Assembly: GCA_963719285.1 (NCBI GenBank)
Contig: CAVRBO010000001.1
Location: forward strand, 186,001-250,000
Length of the DNA: 64,000 nt
Direction of reading: 5' to 3'
Source of the DNA: C-114 sp963719285
Lineage (GTDB): Bacteria; Chloroflexota; Limnocylindria; Limnocylindrales; CSP1-4
Position numbers and translations under genes: made by a program. Of this stretch, positions 23,476 through 32,179 are shown piece by piece. The notes under the pieces were generated by a model. The model was not told the DNA's origin. It saw nothing but the letters and a program-made list of their open reading frames with translations, and did not search any database. Position 1 is the first letter of the stretch. Each line of letters starts with the position of its first letter.

Positions 23476-25860
23476 ATGACCGAGATCGCCACTCACACCA
23501 CCCTCGAAGTCGGGGGCATGGGCCACTCCGTCAAGCGCAAGGAAGACCCGCGCTTCATCCGCGGCCAGGGCGAGTACATCGACGACGTCAACCTGCCGGG
23601 TCAGCTCTGGCTCGACATCGTCCGCTCGCCGTACGCGCACGCGAAGATCAAGTCGATCGACGCCTCGGAGGCGCTCAAGGTCCCGGGCGTCGCCGCCGTG
23701 GTCACCGGCAAGGACCTGGAAGGCTACAAGCTGCACTGGATGCCGACGCTCGCCGGCGACATGCAGATGGTCCTCCCCGTCGACACCGTCATGTACCAGG
23801 CCCAGGAGGTCGCCGCGGTCATCGCGACCTCGCGCTACGCGGCGGCGGACGGCGTGGCCGCGGTCATCGTCGACTACGAGCCCCTGCCGGTCATCGTCGA
23901 CCCGCACAAGGCCCTCGAGGCCGACGCCTTCGTCCTCCGCCCGGACCGTGGCCCCGACAAGGCGAACAATCACATCTGGCACTGGGAGTCGGGCGACAGG
24001 TCGGACACGGACACGGCGCTCGCGGCCTCCGAGGTCCGGGCCGAGCAGGACATCTACATCCCCCGCATCCACGTCGCTTCGATCGAGACATGCGGCTGCG
24101 TCGCGGATTGGAATCCGGTCCGCCAGCAACTCACGCTCCACATGACGAGCCAGGCGCCCCACGCCATCAGGACCGTGCTCGCGCTCGTCGCGGCCGGCGC
24201 GGGGCTGCCGATCTACGAGCACAACATCAGGGTCAAGACGCACGACATCGGCGGAGGCTTCGGGGGCAAGGTGCCGGTCTACCCCGGCTACGTGCTCGCG
24301 GTCGCCGCGTCGTTCCTCACCGGCAAGCCGGTGAAGTGGATCGAGGATCGATCCGAGAACCTCCAGGCCGACTCGTTCGCCCGCGACTACCACATCCATG
24401 CCGAGATCGGCGCGGACAAGAACGGCCACCTCAACGCCATCAAGGTCAGGACGATCGCCGACCACGGCTATACCGACGCCGCTGCCGACCCGTCCAAGTT
24501 CCCGGCCGGCCTGTTCAACGTCATCACCGGCTCCTACGACCTCAAGCATGCGTTCGTCGAGGTCGACGGCGTCTACACGAACAAGCCGCCCGGCGGCGTC
24601 GCGTACCGCTGCTCGTTCCGCGTCACGGAGGCCGTCCACGCCATCGAGCGGATGGTCGACATCGTCGCCCACGACATCGGGATGGACCCGGCCGAGATCC
24701 GGATGAAGAACTTCATCCAGCCGGAGCAGTTCCCGTACCACACGCCGACCGGCTGGGACTACGACTCGGGGAACTACCCGGTGGCTCTCCGCAAGGCGAT
24801 GGACATCATCGACTACGAAGGGCTCCGCAAGGAGCAGCTCGAGAAGCGCGCCAAGGGCGAGCTCATGGGCATCGGCATCAGCAGCTTCACTGAGATCGTC
24901 GGGGCCGGCCCGTCGCACACCTTCGACATCCTGGGCCTCAAGATGTTCGACTCGTGCGAGATCCGGGTCCACCCGACCGGCAAGGTCCTCGCCCGCATCG
25001 GCGTCCAGACCCAGGGCCAGGGCCACGAGACCACGTTCGCCCAGATCATCGCCGAGGAGCTCGGCTTCCCGGTCGCCGACATCAAGATCGAGTACGGCGA
25101 CACGGACACGGCGCCTTACGGCCTGGGGACGTACGCCAGCCGGTCCACGCCCGTCGGGGGCGCCGCCACGGCCATGGCCTCCCGGAAGATCCGGGACAAG
25201 GCCCGGTTGCTCGCGGCCCATCTGCTCGAGGCCAGTCCGGACGACCTCGAGTGGACGAACGGCAAGTTCAGCGTCAAGGGCAGCCCGGAGAAGTCCAAGA
25301 CGATCCAGGAGATCGCGTTCGCGGCCTACACGAACCATCCCCAGGGGATGGAGGCGGGCCTCGAGGCGGTCGACTACTACGACCCGCCGAACCTCACGTT
25401 CCCGTTCGGGTCCTACATCGCCGTCGTGGACATCGACAAGGGGACCGGCCAGGTCAAGGTCCGCCGGTTCGTCGCGGTCGACGACTGCGGCAACATCATC
25501 AACCCGATGATCGTCGACGGGCAGATCCACGGCGGGCTGACGATGGGGTTCGCCCCGTCGCTGCTCGAGGAGATCACGTACGACGAGAACGGCAACAACC
25601 TGGCCGGCACGTTCATGGACTACCTGCTCCCGACCGCGGTGGAGACGCCGCGCTGGGAGACCGACAAGACCGTCACGCCGTCGCCGCACCACCCCATCGG
25701 GGCCAAGGGCGTCGGCGAATCGGCGACCGTCGGCGCTCCGCCGGCGATCGCCAACGCGGTGGTCGACGCGCTGTGGCACCTGGGTGTCCGGAACGTCGAC
25801 ATCCCGCTCACGCCGCCCAAGATCTGGGCGATCCTCCACGAGAAGGGGGTGACCCCGTAG
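23476..25860 (+). CDS. coxL: Aerobic CO dehydrogenase large (Mo-Cu) subunit, form I
   Basis: The 794-aa catalytic subunit carries the form I loop AYRCSFR at about residues 376-382. The Cys (around 379) holds copper in the Mo-S-Cu centre and is the accepted marker of CO oxidation. The QGQGHETT and KGVGES motifs (with the catalytic Glu) are present. The enzyme oxidises CO to CO2 and feeds electrons to quinone. ATG 23476 is five bases after the coxS stop. The longer upstream frame is only a shadow over coxS. Confidence 0.96.
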   Translation: MTEIATHTTLEVGGMGHSVKRKEDPRFIRGQGEYIDDVNLPGQLWLDIVRSPYAHAKIKSIDASEALKVPGVAAVVTGKDLEGYKLHWMPTLAGDMQMVLPVDTVMYQAQEVAAVIATSRYAAADGVAAVIVDYEPLPVIVDPHKALEADAFVLRPDRGPDKANNHIWHWESGDRSDTDTALAASEVRAEQDIYIPRIHVASIETCGCVADWNPVRQQLTLHMTSQAPHAIRTVLALVAAGAGLPIYEHNIRVKTHDIGGGFGGKVPVYPGYVLAVAASFLTGKPVKWIEDRSENLQADSFARDYHIHAEIGADKNGHLNAIKVRTIADHGYTDAAADPSKFPAGLFNVITGSYDLKHAFVEVDGVYTNKPPGGVAYRCSFRVTEAVHAIERMVDIVAHDIGMDPAEIRMKNFIQPEQFPYHTPTGWDYDSGNYPVALRKAMDIIDYEGLRKEQLEKRAKGELMGIGISSFTEIVGAGPSHTFDILGLKMFDSCEIRVHPTGKVLARIGVQTQGQGHETTFAQIIAEELGFPVADIKIEYGDTDTAPYGLGTYASRSTPVGGAATAMASRKIRDKARLLAAHLLEASPDDLEWTNGKFSVKGSPEKSKTIQEIAFAAYTNHPQGMEAGLEAVDYYDPPNLTFPFGSYIAVVDIDKGTGQVKVRRFVAVDDCGNIINPMIVDGQIHGGLTMGFAPSLLEEITYDENGNNLAGTFMDYLLPTAVETPRWETDKTVTPSPHHPIGAKGVGESATVGAPPAIANAVVDALWHLGVRNVDIPLTPPKIWAILHEKGVTP

Positions 25861-25871
25861 GCCCGTCCGCG

Positions 25872-26894
25872 TTGCTCGAACGGGCGGCCGAGCTCGGCCG
25901 AGCCGGTCGCCCGTACGTCCTGGCCACGGTCGTCGCCGTCCAGCGGCCCACGTCGGCACGCCCCGGCGCGCGTGGCATCGTCCATCCGGACGGCACGATC
26001 GAGGGCTGGGTCGGCGGCAGCTGCGCCCAGCCGATCGTCGTCCGTGAGGCGCTCCGCGCGCTCGGCGACGGCCAGCCACGCCTGCTCCGACTGTCGCGCA
26101 CGCCGCCGTCGGACAGCCGGCGAGGCGACGGCATCATCGAGCTCGTCATGACCTGCCACTCCGGTGGCACCCTGGAGATCTACGTGGAACCGCAGCTCCC
26201 AGCTCCCGCCCTGTGGGTCGCCGGCACGACGCCGATCGCCGGCGCGCTCGCCGTGCTCGGGACCGGCATGGGGTTCGCCGTGACGGTCGTGGACCCCGTC
26301 GCGGACCCCGAGACGCTGCCGGCCGGCGCCCAGGTCGTCCGCGAGGCCGACCTGTCCGGGCTCGACGGCGCGACCCATCCGTACGTCGTCGTCGCGACCC
26401 AGGGCCAGTGGGACGAAGAGGCGCTCGAGGCGGCCCTCATCCGCGACGTCGCGTACGTGGGGCTCGTGGCCTCCCCGACCCGGGCCGCGGCAGTCCGCGA
26501 ATATCTCCGCGACAACGGCATGCCCGCGGAGCGGCTGGCGGCGCTGCGTGCGCCGGCCGGCCTGGACCTGGGTGCCGAGACCGCCGAGGAGATCGCGCTG
26601 TCCATCCTGGCGGAGCTCGTCCAGGTCCGGCGCGGCCGGGCCGCGTTCGTGGCGGCTCCCGGTCCGGCGACCCTCGCCGCGGGGGACCAGGCGAGCGCCC
26701 TGCCGCCGCCTCCCGCGACGGACGACATCGTCCTGCTCGACCCGGTCTGCGGGATGACGGTCGAACCCGAGTTCGTGCGCCACATCGCGGAGCACGAGGG
26801 CACGGTCTACGCGTTCTGCAGCGTGGGCTGCCGGACGCGGTTCATGAAGGACCCGACCGCCTACGTCGGCCTGGGCTCGACCCAGCCCACCTAG
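25872..26894 (+). CDS. XdhC/CoxF-family protein with C-terminal YHS domain
   Basis: The protein has about 340 aa. The N-terminal XdhC domain shows GWVGGSCAQPIVV and ELVMTCHSGGTLEIY. The Rossmann part has VAGTTPIAGALAVLG, followed by VGLVASPTRA. A separate C-terminal YHS domain reads DPVCGMTVEP, then AFCSVGCRTRFMKDP; YHS domains bind metals through their Cys residues, and copper delivery to CoxL would fit. I chose TTG 25872 because no ATG or GTG is available in frame near the coxL stop. It is 11 bases from coxL, so it is in the operon. Confidence 0.82.
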   Translation: MLERAAELGRAGRPYVLATVVAVQRPTSARPGARGIVHPDGTIEGWVGGSCAQPIVVREALRALGDGQPRLLRLSRTPPSDSRRGDGIIELVMTCHSGGTLEIYVEPQLPAPALWVAGTTPIAGALAVLGTGMGFAVTVVDPVADPETLPAGAQVVREADLSGLDGATHPYVVVATQGQWDEEALEAALIRDVAYVGLVASPTRAAAVREYLRDNGMPAERLAALRAPAGLDLGAETAEEIALSILAELVQVRRGRAAFVAAPGPATLAAGDQASALPPPPATDDIVLLDPVCGMTVEPEFVRHIAEHEGTVYAFCSVGCRTRFMKDPTAYVGLGSTQPT

Positions 26895-26914
26895 GCCCGC
26901 ACGAGAGGGACCCG

Positions 26915-27373
26915 ATGCAGTTCTCCGGCACCGTCGACATCAAGGCGCCCCGCGACCGCGTCTGGGCCTTCCTCATCGACCCGAACCAGGTGGGCCCGTG
27001 CGGCCCGGGCGTGGAGTCGATCGAGGTGATCGACGATACGCACTTCAAGGCCAAGGCGAAGGTCGGCGTCGGCTTCATCAGCGCGCGCTTCGTCGTCGAG
27101 ATGACGATGGCCGAGCTGGAGGCTCCCGACCGGGCGCTCATCAAGGCCCATGGCCAGGCGCCGGGAAGTGCCGTCGACGCGACCGCCACGATGACCCTCA
27201 AGGATGGTCCTGATGCCGGCACGACGATGGACTGGTCGGCCGACGTGGCGATCTCCGGCACGCTCGCGAGCGTCGGGGCCCGGCTCATCGAGGGCACCGC
27301 CAACAAGATGATCGGCCAGACCTTCGACTGCATCCGCGACAAGCTCGAGGCGCCGGCAGCCGCCACGGCCTGA
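26915..27373 (+). CDS. coxG: CoxG, SRPBCC-fold CODH partner protein
   Basis: The 152-aa protein has the carbon monoxide dehydrogenase subunit G pattern: MQFSGTVDIKAPRDRVWAFL at the start and GTANKMIGQTFDCI near the end. CoxG proteins have a hydrophobic cavity and are thought to link CODH with the membrane quinone pool. The C-terminus is a short Ala-rich tail rather than a long membrane helix. It ends the form I operon. Confidence 0.9.
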   Translation: MQFSGTVDIKAPRDRVWAFLIDPNQVGPCGPGVESIEVIDDTHFKAKAKVGVGFISARFVVEMTMAELEAPDRALIKAHGQAPGSAVDATATMTLKDGPDAGTTMDWSADVAISGTLASVGARLIEGTANKMIGQTFDCIRDKLEAPAAATA

Positions 27374-27468
27374 CGGCACTCCCGACGACCGCGTGGGCCG
27401 GCTGCGACGATCGTGTCGGCGGGCCGGGACGACCGCGTCGCCGGGCCCCGCCGCGACGGGGCCGGCTC

Positions 27469-27520
27469 AGGCCCGCGACGTGGCCGGCCCAGGCCCGCGA
27501 CGTGGCCGGCCCAGGCCCGC
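27469..27520. repeat. 22-base tandem repeat, 2.4 copies
   Basis: The unit AGGCCCGCGACGTGGCCGGC plus CC is repeated at 27469-27490 and 27491-27512, and a third copy breaks off at 27520. It is non-coding. The absence of spacers excludes a CRISPR array. Confidence 0.8.
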
Positions 27521-27522
27521 TC

Positions 27523-27541
27523 CGTTCGGCAGGGCTGAACA
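27523..27541. promoter_or_regulatory. Palindrome CGTTCG-N7-TGAACA
   Basis: It shares the GTTCR-N7-TGAAC layout of the sites at 11284 and 11464 and abuts the tandem repeat. Function unknown. Confidence 0.35.
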
Positions 27542-27680
27542 GGATCGCCCGATCCCGGGACTTCTTGCCGGCCGAGTCGTCCGTCGGCCTCCACCCGAGC
27601 CCGGCTGGCGCACGGGCTGACCGAACCTGTTGCCCTCCGGGAGTCGTGACAGGGGCTGCCGGCCGTCCAGGCCCGTGAAC

Positions 27681-27699
27681 TGTTCGGCTGCCCTGAACA
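27681..27699. promoter_or_regulatory. Palindrome TGTTCG-N7-TGAACA
   Basis: A second palindrome of the same architecture, 158 bases after the one at 27523 and 50 bases beyond the end of the convergent SH3-like gene. Operator or terminator stem are both possible. Confidence 0.35.
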
Positions 27700-27748
27700 G
27701 GCCGTCGGATCCGGGAGCGCCGGCTGCGCGACCGGCCCGGCGCCAGGA

Positions 27749-29272
27749 CTACGTGCTCGGTTCGGCCTTCCGTCCCCGGCGGGTCGAGACCTTGCGCTTG
27801 GCGGTCGGCGCGTCCTCGACGGCGGCGGGCACCGGCACGGGCACGGCGGCGGCCGCCGGCACGGGCACGGCGGCGGTCACCGGTGAGAGGGGCGCCGCGG
27901 TCCGGTGGCGTTGGAGGTCGAAGGCCGCCTCCAGGTCGAACTCGGGCGGGCCGGCCTCGGCTTCGGGCTCCTCGCTGCCGATCGGCGGGCCCAGGGTGGT
28001 GCGATGCACCCAGCCCTCCGTGCCGACCGGGGTCCGCACGTGGACGTACCCGGCGTACCGATCGAGCACCTCGACCTGGTCGTTCTCCTCGAGCTGCCCG
28101 ACCTCCTGGCTCCGGATCTCGTCGGGCCCGTCCATCATCCGGACGACGCGGTAGCGGACCAGACGGCGCTCGGAGCCCGCGACCGCGGCCGCGTTGAACG
28201 CGAGCTGGTAGGTGGGGCCGGCCGGGCCGCGGTCGCTGGCCGAGCGCGCGGCGCGCAGGGACGGGCGGCGCCAGCGCGGGATCGCGCCTTCCTCGATGAA
28301 CTCGTCGATCGGAGCGGCTCGCTGGGCGGTCGCCGGAGCGGCGGCCGCGGTGACGGCGGCCGCGGTGGCCGCGATGGCGAGGGGCTGCTCCTCGTCCTTG
28401 GACCGACGACGCTTGGCTGCGAGGATCGCGAAGATGCCACCGACGGCGAACGCCATGAGGACGAGCCCGAGACCGACGATCGGCGAAGAGCCTCCGGACC
28501 CGCCCGATGGGACGAGGAGGCCCGCCCCGTTGAGGTCCGGTGTCGAGGTCGCGGTCCCGCCGCCGCCGAGCGCGATCGGTGGCAGACCGTCGGACGCCTC
28601 GCCGGACGCGCTCGGCGACGGGCTCGGCGTCGGCACACCAGTCGGCGCGACGGTCCCGCCGCCGGCCGGAGCCTGGGTGGGCTTGGCGGTCGGCTTGGGG
28701 GTGGGCTTCGGGGTCGGCTTCGGGGTGGGCCTGGGAGTGGGCCGCGGGGTCGGTCGGGGCGTCGGCGCTGGGGTGGGCTTCGGGGTCGGCTTGGGCGTGG
28801 GCTTCGGGGTCGGCTTGGGCGTCGGCGTCGGTGGCGGTGACGGTGATCGGCGATGGCGAGCGGGTCGTGGTCAGCGACTCCGCGCGAACCCGTTCCGTGC
28901 GTGCCGGTGAAGGAGTACGTGTACGAGCCGGCGGCGAGCGTCCGCGCGTAGACGAACGTGATTCCGGTCGACCAGGTTCGCCGGTCCGCTCGCCGTCATG
29001 GCGAACGTACCGACGTCGTCGCACCCTGACGGATCGTCGACGCGTGACGAGTGTAGCGGCGGTCCGGTTGCAAGTGCGTCCTGGTAGACGACCGAGAACG
29101 TGAAGCTCGTGGTCGGTCGTCCCGGACCCGGGCGTGACCGTGCCGATGGCAGAGCTGCGTGTTCGTACCGCCGGTGCACTGGCGCGGCGGCGACGGGCTG
29201 CGGATCGAGGCCCACGGTGACGGCGATCGCGAGCGCCAACGCGGCCAGCCCGCTGAGAACGGTTCGATTCAC
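27749..29272 (-). pseudogene. Membrane-anchored Pro/Thr-repeat protein with SH3-like tail, frameshifted
   Basis: GTG 29272 opens a signal peptide (MNRTVLSGLAALALAIAVTV, then PVAAAP). A small Ig-like domain follows, with TWSTGITFVYARTLAAGSYT. Then come about 15 PTPKPTPR-type repeats, one transmembrane helix and a cytoplasmic part containing an SH3-like segment (QVEVLDRYAGYVHVRTP, then GTEGWVHR). To read it through, single extra bases near 28978, 28897 and 28837 must be dropped, and three such changes bring the frame back to that of the start. The C-terminal 295 aa are intact. It is probably a cell-envelope protein of unknown role. Confidence 0.65.
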
Positions 29273-29416
29273 GAAATGTGCACACTCCACGGCGTGGTCC
29301 CGAGCGTAGGAGACGACACGTTCGGCTGTCCGTAACCCATGGGTCCTGTGCGGTCGTGGTCCCATCGGTCGACGGCGCGGTGCGTCGGAAGGCCTCCGTG
29401 TGGCACGATCGGGGCC

Positions 29417-30056
29417 ATGGACCACCTCATCCGGACGGTCGGGCCGCTGGCCACGAACGTCCACGTGCTGGCCGACCCGCGCAGCCGTGAGGCGATCGCC
29501 ATCGACACGGCGATCCCGTCGCTGGACGTCGTCCGGGGCGAGCTGGACGCGCGCGGCTGGACGTTGCGGCTCATCGTCTCGACCCACGGCCACTGGGACC
29601 ATATCGGCGACAACGCCGCGCTGGCGGCCCACACCGGCGCCGAGATCGCCGTTCACCCCCTGGACCGGGTGCGCCTCGAACATCCGGACCGGGGCATCGC
29701 CCCGTTCGACATCCCGCCGTCCGTGCCGGCCGTCGAGCTTGCCGAGGGCGGCGTGATCCGGTTCGGGGAGCTGCGTCTCGACGTGCTCCACACGCCCGGC
29801 CACACCGCAGGCTCCGTCTCGCTGTACGCCGCCGACGAGGGACTCGCTCTTCAGCGGCGACACGTTGTTCGCGGCGGGCTGGGGCCGGGTCGACCTGCCG
29901 GGCGGTTCACCCGAGGCGATGGCGGCATCGCTGGCGCGCCTCGCCCGGCTGGAGGACCACGTCCGGGTCTTTCCGGGCCACGGCGCCGCGACCTCGATCG
30001 GCCGGGAACGGGCGTGGCTCGACCTCGTCGTGCGCGAGGGCCGCCTCTTCGCCTGA
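29417..30056 (+). pseudogene. Metallo-beta-lactamase-fold hydrolase (glyoxalase II-like), frameshifted
   Basis: The metal-binding motif THGHWDHIGD (around residues 56-65) and the second His in HTPGHTAGS are intact. Near 29848 an extra base in the stretch GCTCTTC shifts the frame. Dropping it restores LAFSGDTLFAAGWGRVDLPG and then VFPGHG, the remaining metal ligands, to the stop at 30056. The repaired protein has about 212 aa, normal for glyoxalase II-like thioesterases. The natural substrate is unknown. Confidence 0.82.
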
Positions 30057-30092
30057 GGCGCCGCTCGCGGCCGGGGCATGGATCGGGAAGGG

Positions 30093-31094
30093 CTAGGGTC
30101 GCAGGGCGCGCCGGTAGCTCGTGGCGCGGCGGGCGACGACGAACCCGAGGTTCTCGTACAGGCCGAGGGCCCCGGTCGGGTTCGCCGAATCGACCCCGAG
30201 CGCCGCTTCCGCGATCCCGCGCTCGCGCAGCCCGACGCAGGCCGACAGGATGAGGGCCGACGCCAGGCCGCGGCGCCGCCACGGCCGGCGGACGCTGACA
30301 TGGTCGAGCCAGCCGCGACTGAGGCCGAGGGTCGCGTTCTCGTCCGTGAACACGAACGTCGACACGACGCCGGCGACCTCGTCGCCGTCCCAGGCGACCC
30401 GCCAGAGCCCGACGTCGAGATCCGGATCCGCCATGCGCTCGGCGAAGATCGCGTCGCTCCACTCGCGCCGGCCCCAGTGATCGCGGAACGCCTCGGCCTC
30501 CGCGTCGAAGATCCGGCGCATGTCGGCCGCGACGACCGGTCGCAGGTCGAGGCCCGTCGGCAGTGCCACCTCCCGGGTCGTGGCGAGGTCGCGCTTGAGC
30601 ATCTCGTAGAAGTGGCGGATCGGCTCGTAGCCGGCCCCGGCCATGAGCGTCGCGAACGACGTGTTCGAGTCGGGCATCCACGTGTCGAGCCAGACGGGTT
30701 CGCCGGCCGGGAGTGAAGCCGCCCGGTCCGCCGCGCGCGCCTCCAGGTGGGCCAGGAATGCCGTCCCGATCCCGCGCCGACGGGCGTCCGGGTGGACGGC
30801 GCCGAGGAGCATGTACGTGTGCGCCCCGTCGCGCAGGACGTAGCGGACGTCGCCGGCGGCGACCGCCCGCCCGTCGACCTCGGCGATGAACGAGTCGACC
30901 GCCGGGTCGTAGCCGTCGGGATGGGCGAACTCGTTGGCGACCCGCTCCTCGGACGGGACCTCTTCCGTGTCGTCGAACAGGTTCGCGGCGCGCTGGATCT
31001 CGGTCACGACCCGGATGTCGGCCGGGCCGGCATACGTCCGGAACGTGAGGCCCGCCACGGGACGGACGGGGCGGGTGGGCGGGCGGGTGACCAT
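30093..31094 (-). CDS. Two-domain GNAT acetyltransferase (first)
   Basis: The 333-aa protein is made of two GNAT domains. Acetyl-CoA-binding segments are visible as HPDARRRGIGTAFL (N-terminal) and RRPWRRRGLASALI (C-terminal), with the typical GLYENLGF near the end. Proteins of this type acetylate amines, antibiotics or peptides. Its ATG overlaps the RsgA stop by one base (TGATG), so it is translationally coupled in the minus-strand operon starting near 35.5 kb. It is the last gene of that operon. Confidence 0.85.
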   Translation of the reverse strand: MVTRPPTRPVRPVAGLTFRTYAGPADIRVVTEIQRAANLFDDTEEVPSEERVANEFAHPDGYDPAVDSFIAEVDGRAVAAGDVRYVLRDGAHTYMLLGAVHPDARRRGIGTAFLAHLEARAADRAASLPAGEPVWLDTWMPDSNTSFATLMAGAGYEPIRHFYEMLKRDLATTREVALPTGLDLRPVVAADMRRIFDAEAEAFRDHWGRREWSDAIFAERMADPDLDVGLWRVAWDGDEVAGVVSTFVFTDENATLGLSRGWLDHVSVRRPWRRRGLASALILSACVGLRERGIAEAALGVDSANPTGALGLYENLGFVVARRATSYRRALRP

Positions 31095-32179
31095 CAACCT
31101 CTCCGATCGGGAGCGCTCTTGCGGGCCATCGAGTCTAGCGCGGCGTCGCGGACCATCCGTCCGAACCGGCGAGCCTCCTTGCGGGAGCCGGCCGTCCGGC
31201 GCGCCTCGGTCTTGGCGGCCTCGCGCTCGAGCTTGCGCCAGGCCGTGAACCGGCTTGGATCCAGGCGCCCGTCGCCGATGGCCGCGGCGACCGCACAGCC
31301 CGGCTCGCGGTCGTGCCGGCAGTCCGAGAAGCGGCAACCGCGGGCGATGTCGTCGATGTCGGAGAACGCCTCGCCCAGACCCTCGCCGCCGTCCATCAGG
31401 CCGAGCTCGCGCATGCCCGGCGTGTCGACGATGCAGGCGCCGCCCGGCAGGAGGACGAGCTGGCGGTGGGTCGTCGTATGCCGGCCGCGGTCGTCCGAGC
31501 GGACCTCCGCGGTGGCCAGCTCCTCGGTCCCCAGCAGCGCGTTCACGAGGGTCGACTTGCCAACGCCCGAGCTGCCGAGCACGGCCGCCGTGCGACCCGG
31601 GCCGAGATGCCCGGTCAGGGCCTCCATCCCGAGGCCCGTGAGGGCCGAGATCGCAACCACGGGGACGCCCGGAGCCACGGCCGTCGCGGCGAGGACGTGC
31701 CCGTCGACGTCGGAGCACCGGTCGGCCTTCGTCAGCACGACCACGGGCATCGCCCCGCTCGACCAGCCGACCGCGAGATAGCGCTCGAGGCGGCGCAGGT
31801 TGAAGTCGCCGTCGAGGCCCATCGCGATGAGGATCACGTCCACGTTGGCCGCGACGACCTGGCCGTCGGCGCGCTTGCCGGCGACCAGCCGGGTGAACGC
31901 CGAACGGCGGGGCAGGAGCGCGTGGATGACGGCCATGCCTCCCTCGGGACCGGCATCGATCGCGACCCAGTCGCCGACGGCGGGGAAGTCCTCCGGCCGG
32001 TGCGAGTCGAATCGATAGCGGCCGGAGACCGCGGCCGTGCCCTCGCCGTCGGCCGTGCGGACCGTGTACGAGCGCTGGTGCTCAACGAGGACGCGGGCCG
32101 GCAGGCGTCCGGCGGCGAGATGGGCGGCGAACGAGCGATCGAGCTCGGAGGTCCAGCCCAGCTCGGCGAGGCCGCTCAT
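31094..32179 (-). CDS. rsgA: RsgA, circularly permuted ribosome small-subunit GTPase
   Basis: The 361-aa protein has an N-terminal OB fold. GTPase motifs follow in the permuted order of RsgA: G4 TKAD, then SALTGLG (G5), then P-loop GSSGVGKST, then DTPG. The C-terminal zinc finger reads GCRFSDCRHDREPGC. RsgA checks late 30S maturation. ATG 32177-32179 (MSGLAEL) overlaps the upstream GNAT stop (ATGA), and the longer frame has no homology. Sitting between two acetyltransferases behind an ABC exporter is unusual for this housekeeping gene. Confidence 0.94.
   Translation of the reverse strand: MSGLAELGWTSELDRSFAAHLAAGRLPARVLVEHQRSYTVRTADGEGTAAVSGRYRFDSHRPEDFPAVGDWVAIDAGPEGGMAVIHALLPRRSAFTRLVAGKRADGQVVAANVDVILIAMGLDGDFNLRRLERYLAVGWSSGAMPVVVLTKADRCSDVDGHVLAATAVAPGVPVVAISALTGLGMEALTGHLGPGRTAAVLGSSGVGKSTLVNALLGTEELATAEVRSDDRGRHTTTHRQLVLLPGGACIVDTPGMRELGLMDGGEGLGEAFSDIDDIARGCRFSDCRHDREPGCAVAAAIGDGRLDPSRFTAWRKLEREAAKTEARRTAGSRKEARRFGRMVRDAALDSMARKSAPDRRG

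Larger units (their letters stand above)
27374..27748. other. 375-base intergenic region between coxG and the SH3-like gene
   Basis: The two genes converge here and no gene lies between them. It contains a tandem 22-base repeat (27469-27520) and two GTTCG-N7-TGAAC palindromes (27523-27541 and 27681-27699). The palindromes could act as terminators for either gene, but T-tracts are lacking. Confidence 0.6.

Noticed and set aside
27469..27520. Tandem repeats that might be a CRISPR array
   Set aside because: The 22-base units are directly adjacent with no spacers, only 2.4 copies, and no cas genes are present. The same holds for 11493-11548 and 58267-58306.
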